From assembly GCA_031290325.1 (NCBI GenBank), contig JAITNU010000094.1, positions 1 through 7,093 of the forward strand: a stretch of DNA of 7,093 bases. Reading direction: 5' to 3'. This DNA comes from Treponema sp. (lineage in GTDB: Bacteria; Spirochaetota; Spirochaetia; Treponematales; Breznakiellaceae). A program made the position numbers and the translations under genes. The notes under the pieces are model-generated. The model made no database searches, was not told the origin of the DNA, and saw only the letters and a list, made by a program, of their open reading frames with translations. Below are positions 6,644 through 7,093 of this stretch, in pieces (the first letter of the stretch is position 1; each line of letters opens with the position of its first letter).

Positions 6644-6671
6644 ATATTAGCATGGCAGCATAAAATGTCAA
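6644..6671 (-). promoter_or_regulatory. Promoter of uxuA (now pseudogene)
   Basis: On the minus strand: TTGACA (6671-6666), 16-base spacer, TAATAT (6649-6644), about 115 bases before the uxuA ATG. TGACAT (6640-6645) and ATGTCA (6665-6670) form an inverted repeat that frames the promoter, possibly an operator. The leader between it and the gene (6528-6640) holds no open frame of note. Confidence 0.6.
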
Positions 6672-6696
6672 GCTTTTTCCCAGCGCTTTCTCTTCA

Positions 6697-6761
6697 GTCC
6701 GCGGATTTACGCTGATTAACGCGGATTATCGCTTCCAATCCGCGAAAATCCATCCGTGGAC
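6697..6761. repeat. Two-level palindromic repeat, probably dispersed
   Basis: Outer arms GTCCGCGGAT (6697-6706) and ATCCGTGGAC (6752-6761) pair over 10 bp with one G-T. An inner stem CGCGGATT (6720-6727) with AATCCGCG (6737-6744) encloses a nine-base loop. The left part also contains three near-identical 10-base units: GCGGATTTAC, GCTGATTAAC, GCGGATTATC (6701-6730). A run of seven T follows on the plus strand (6763-6769), so it could also end transcription, though no plus-strand gene lies just upstream. Built from GCGGATT modules, it resembles REP-like intergenic elements; only one copy is in this window. Confidence 0.65.
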
Positions 6762-6830
6762 CTTTTTTTCATTTTTTGTAATCATGCGTAACATGAGCTT
6801 GCAAAGCAAATGTCCTGCCTAAAAGGCCAC

Positions 6831-6858
6831 TTGACAAAAAATTTTATTTTGTTAAAAT
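6831..6858 (+). promoter_or_regulatory. Promoter of the MATE transporter gene
   Basis: TTGACA (6831-6836), 16-base spacer made almost wholly of A and T, TAAAAT (6853-6858). Strong sigma-70-like match. It predicts a leader of about 90 bases before the GTG at 6954. Confidence 0.75.
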
Positions 6859-6903
6859 ACAGAAGTCATCCAGCAGAAAGTGCCATGATGTAGTTTTAAG
6901 GCA

Positions 6904-6942
6904 GCTTTTTCTCAGAAAAAACTCCAAATTTTCTGAAAAAGC
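6904..6942 (+). promoter_or_regulatory. Leader hairpin directly before the MATE ribosome binding site
   Basis: GCTTTTT (6904-6910), two-base bulge, CAGAAAA (6913-6919), loop of nine, TTTTCTG (6929-6935), AAAAAGC (6936-6942): 14 base pairs with one bulge. The stem ends immediately before GAGG (6943-6946), the Shine-Dalgarno site, so folding could affect translation or mRNA stability. No matching known riboswitch was recognised. Confidence 0.55.
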
Positions 6943-6953
6943 GAGGTAAAACT

Positions 6954-7093
6954 GTGGAAAAGGCACAGCAAAGCAACAGCTATCTTATCACGGAACCCAT
7001 AGGCAGACTCCTGCCCAAATTTGCGATTCCCTGCGTCATCTCCCTAATCATTTCATGCCTGTACAACATTGTTGACCAGATTTTCGTCGGAAA
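6954..7093 (+). CDS. MATE-family multidrug efflux transporter, N-terminal part
   Basis: 46 codons before the window ends. The start is GTG at 6954, chosen because GAGG (6943-6946) lies seven bases upstream and the conserved N-terminus follows at the right distance. The sequence EPIGRLLPKFAIPCVISL, then a hydrophobic stretch to LYNIVDQIFVG, is the classic first segment of MATE (NorM/DinF-type) transporters: a short amphipathic lead, then transmembrane helix 1 ending in the YNxVDxxFVG motif. These inner-membrane proteins export drugs or metabolites using sodium or proton gradients. The full protein should be about 450 residues with 12 helices. The substrate cannot be inferred. It has its own promoter and a structured leader, and points away from the uxuA relic. 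Confidence 0.9.
   Translation, partial: MEKAQQSNSYLITEPIGRLLPKFAIPCVISLIISCLYNIVDQIFVG

Noticed and set aside
6701..6730. Three 10-base near-repeats as a tiny CRISPR array
   Set aside because: Units are adjacent with no spacers, differ from each other and form part of a palindrome; no cas gene is present.

Overview
The window looks like chromosomal DNA from a spirochaete of the genus Treponema, probably a gut-associated, termite-type treponeme. This is an inference from the style of the GroEL protein, the solitary groEL without groES, and the mix of serine dehydratase, MATE pump and uronate-catabolism genes; no database search was possible. No mobile-element recombinase is visible, but there are clear signs of gene decay, gene fusion and base-composition change.

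Layout. (1) Positions 1-2146, minus strand: an iron-sulfur L-serine dehydratase operon, sdaAB followed by sdaAA with a 4-base stop/start overlap. The sdaAA frame does not stop where the dehydratase ends. It runs in frame into a ribonuclease HI domain that leaves the window at position 1. (2) 2147-2325: divergent intergenic region with a short hairpin and no CIRCE operator. (3) 2326-3969, plus strand: groEL, complete, with no groES beside it. (4) 3970-4164: a GNRA-capped hairpin, then a terminator-like inverted repeat interleaved with a near-consensus promoter, then tRNA-Leu(UAA). (5) 4165-5642, visibly AT-richer: a promoter and strong ribosome binding site lead into the wreck of a TonB-dependent receptor gene, of which only the last barrel strands survive. 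It overlaps a gene for a ModE-type DNA-binding protein whose C-terminus resembles the C-terminal domain of D5/P4-type phage primases. (6) 5639-6527, minus strand: mannonate dehydratase (uxuA), broken by several frame changes and a central deletion, meeting the ModE-like gene stop-to-stop. (7) 6528-6953: non-coding, holding the old uxuA promoter, a two-level palindromic repeat, and the promoter and leader hairpin of the last gene. (8) 6954-7093, plus strand: the start of a MATE-family multidrug transporter with a GTG start.

How the genes work together. SdaAB and SdaAA form the two-chain [4Fe-4S] enzyme turning L-serine into pyruvate and ammonia. GroEL is the cytosolic chaperonin. The receptor relic and ModE-like gene look like one former operon in which a metal- or ligand-linked regulator sat behind an outer-membrane uptake receptor; the receptor is now non-functional while the regulator frame is intact. 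The uxuA relic suggests recent loss of glucuronate breakdown at this locus. The most striking points are the serine dehydratase-RNase HI fusion and the ModE-primase-domain chimera.
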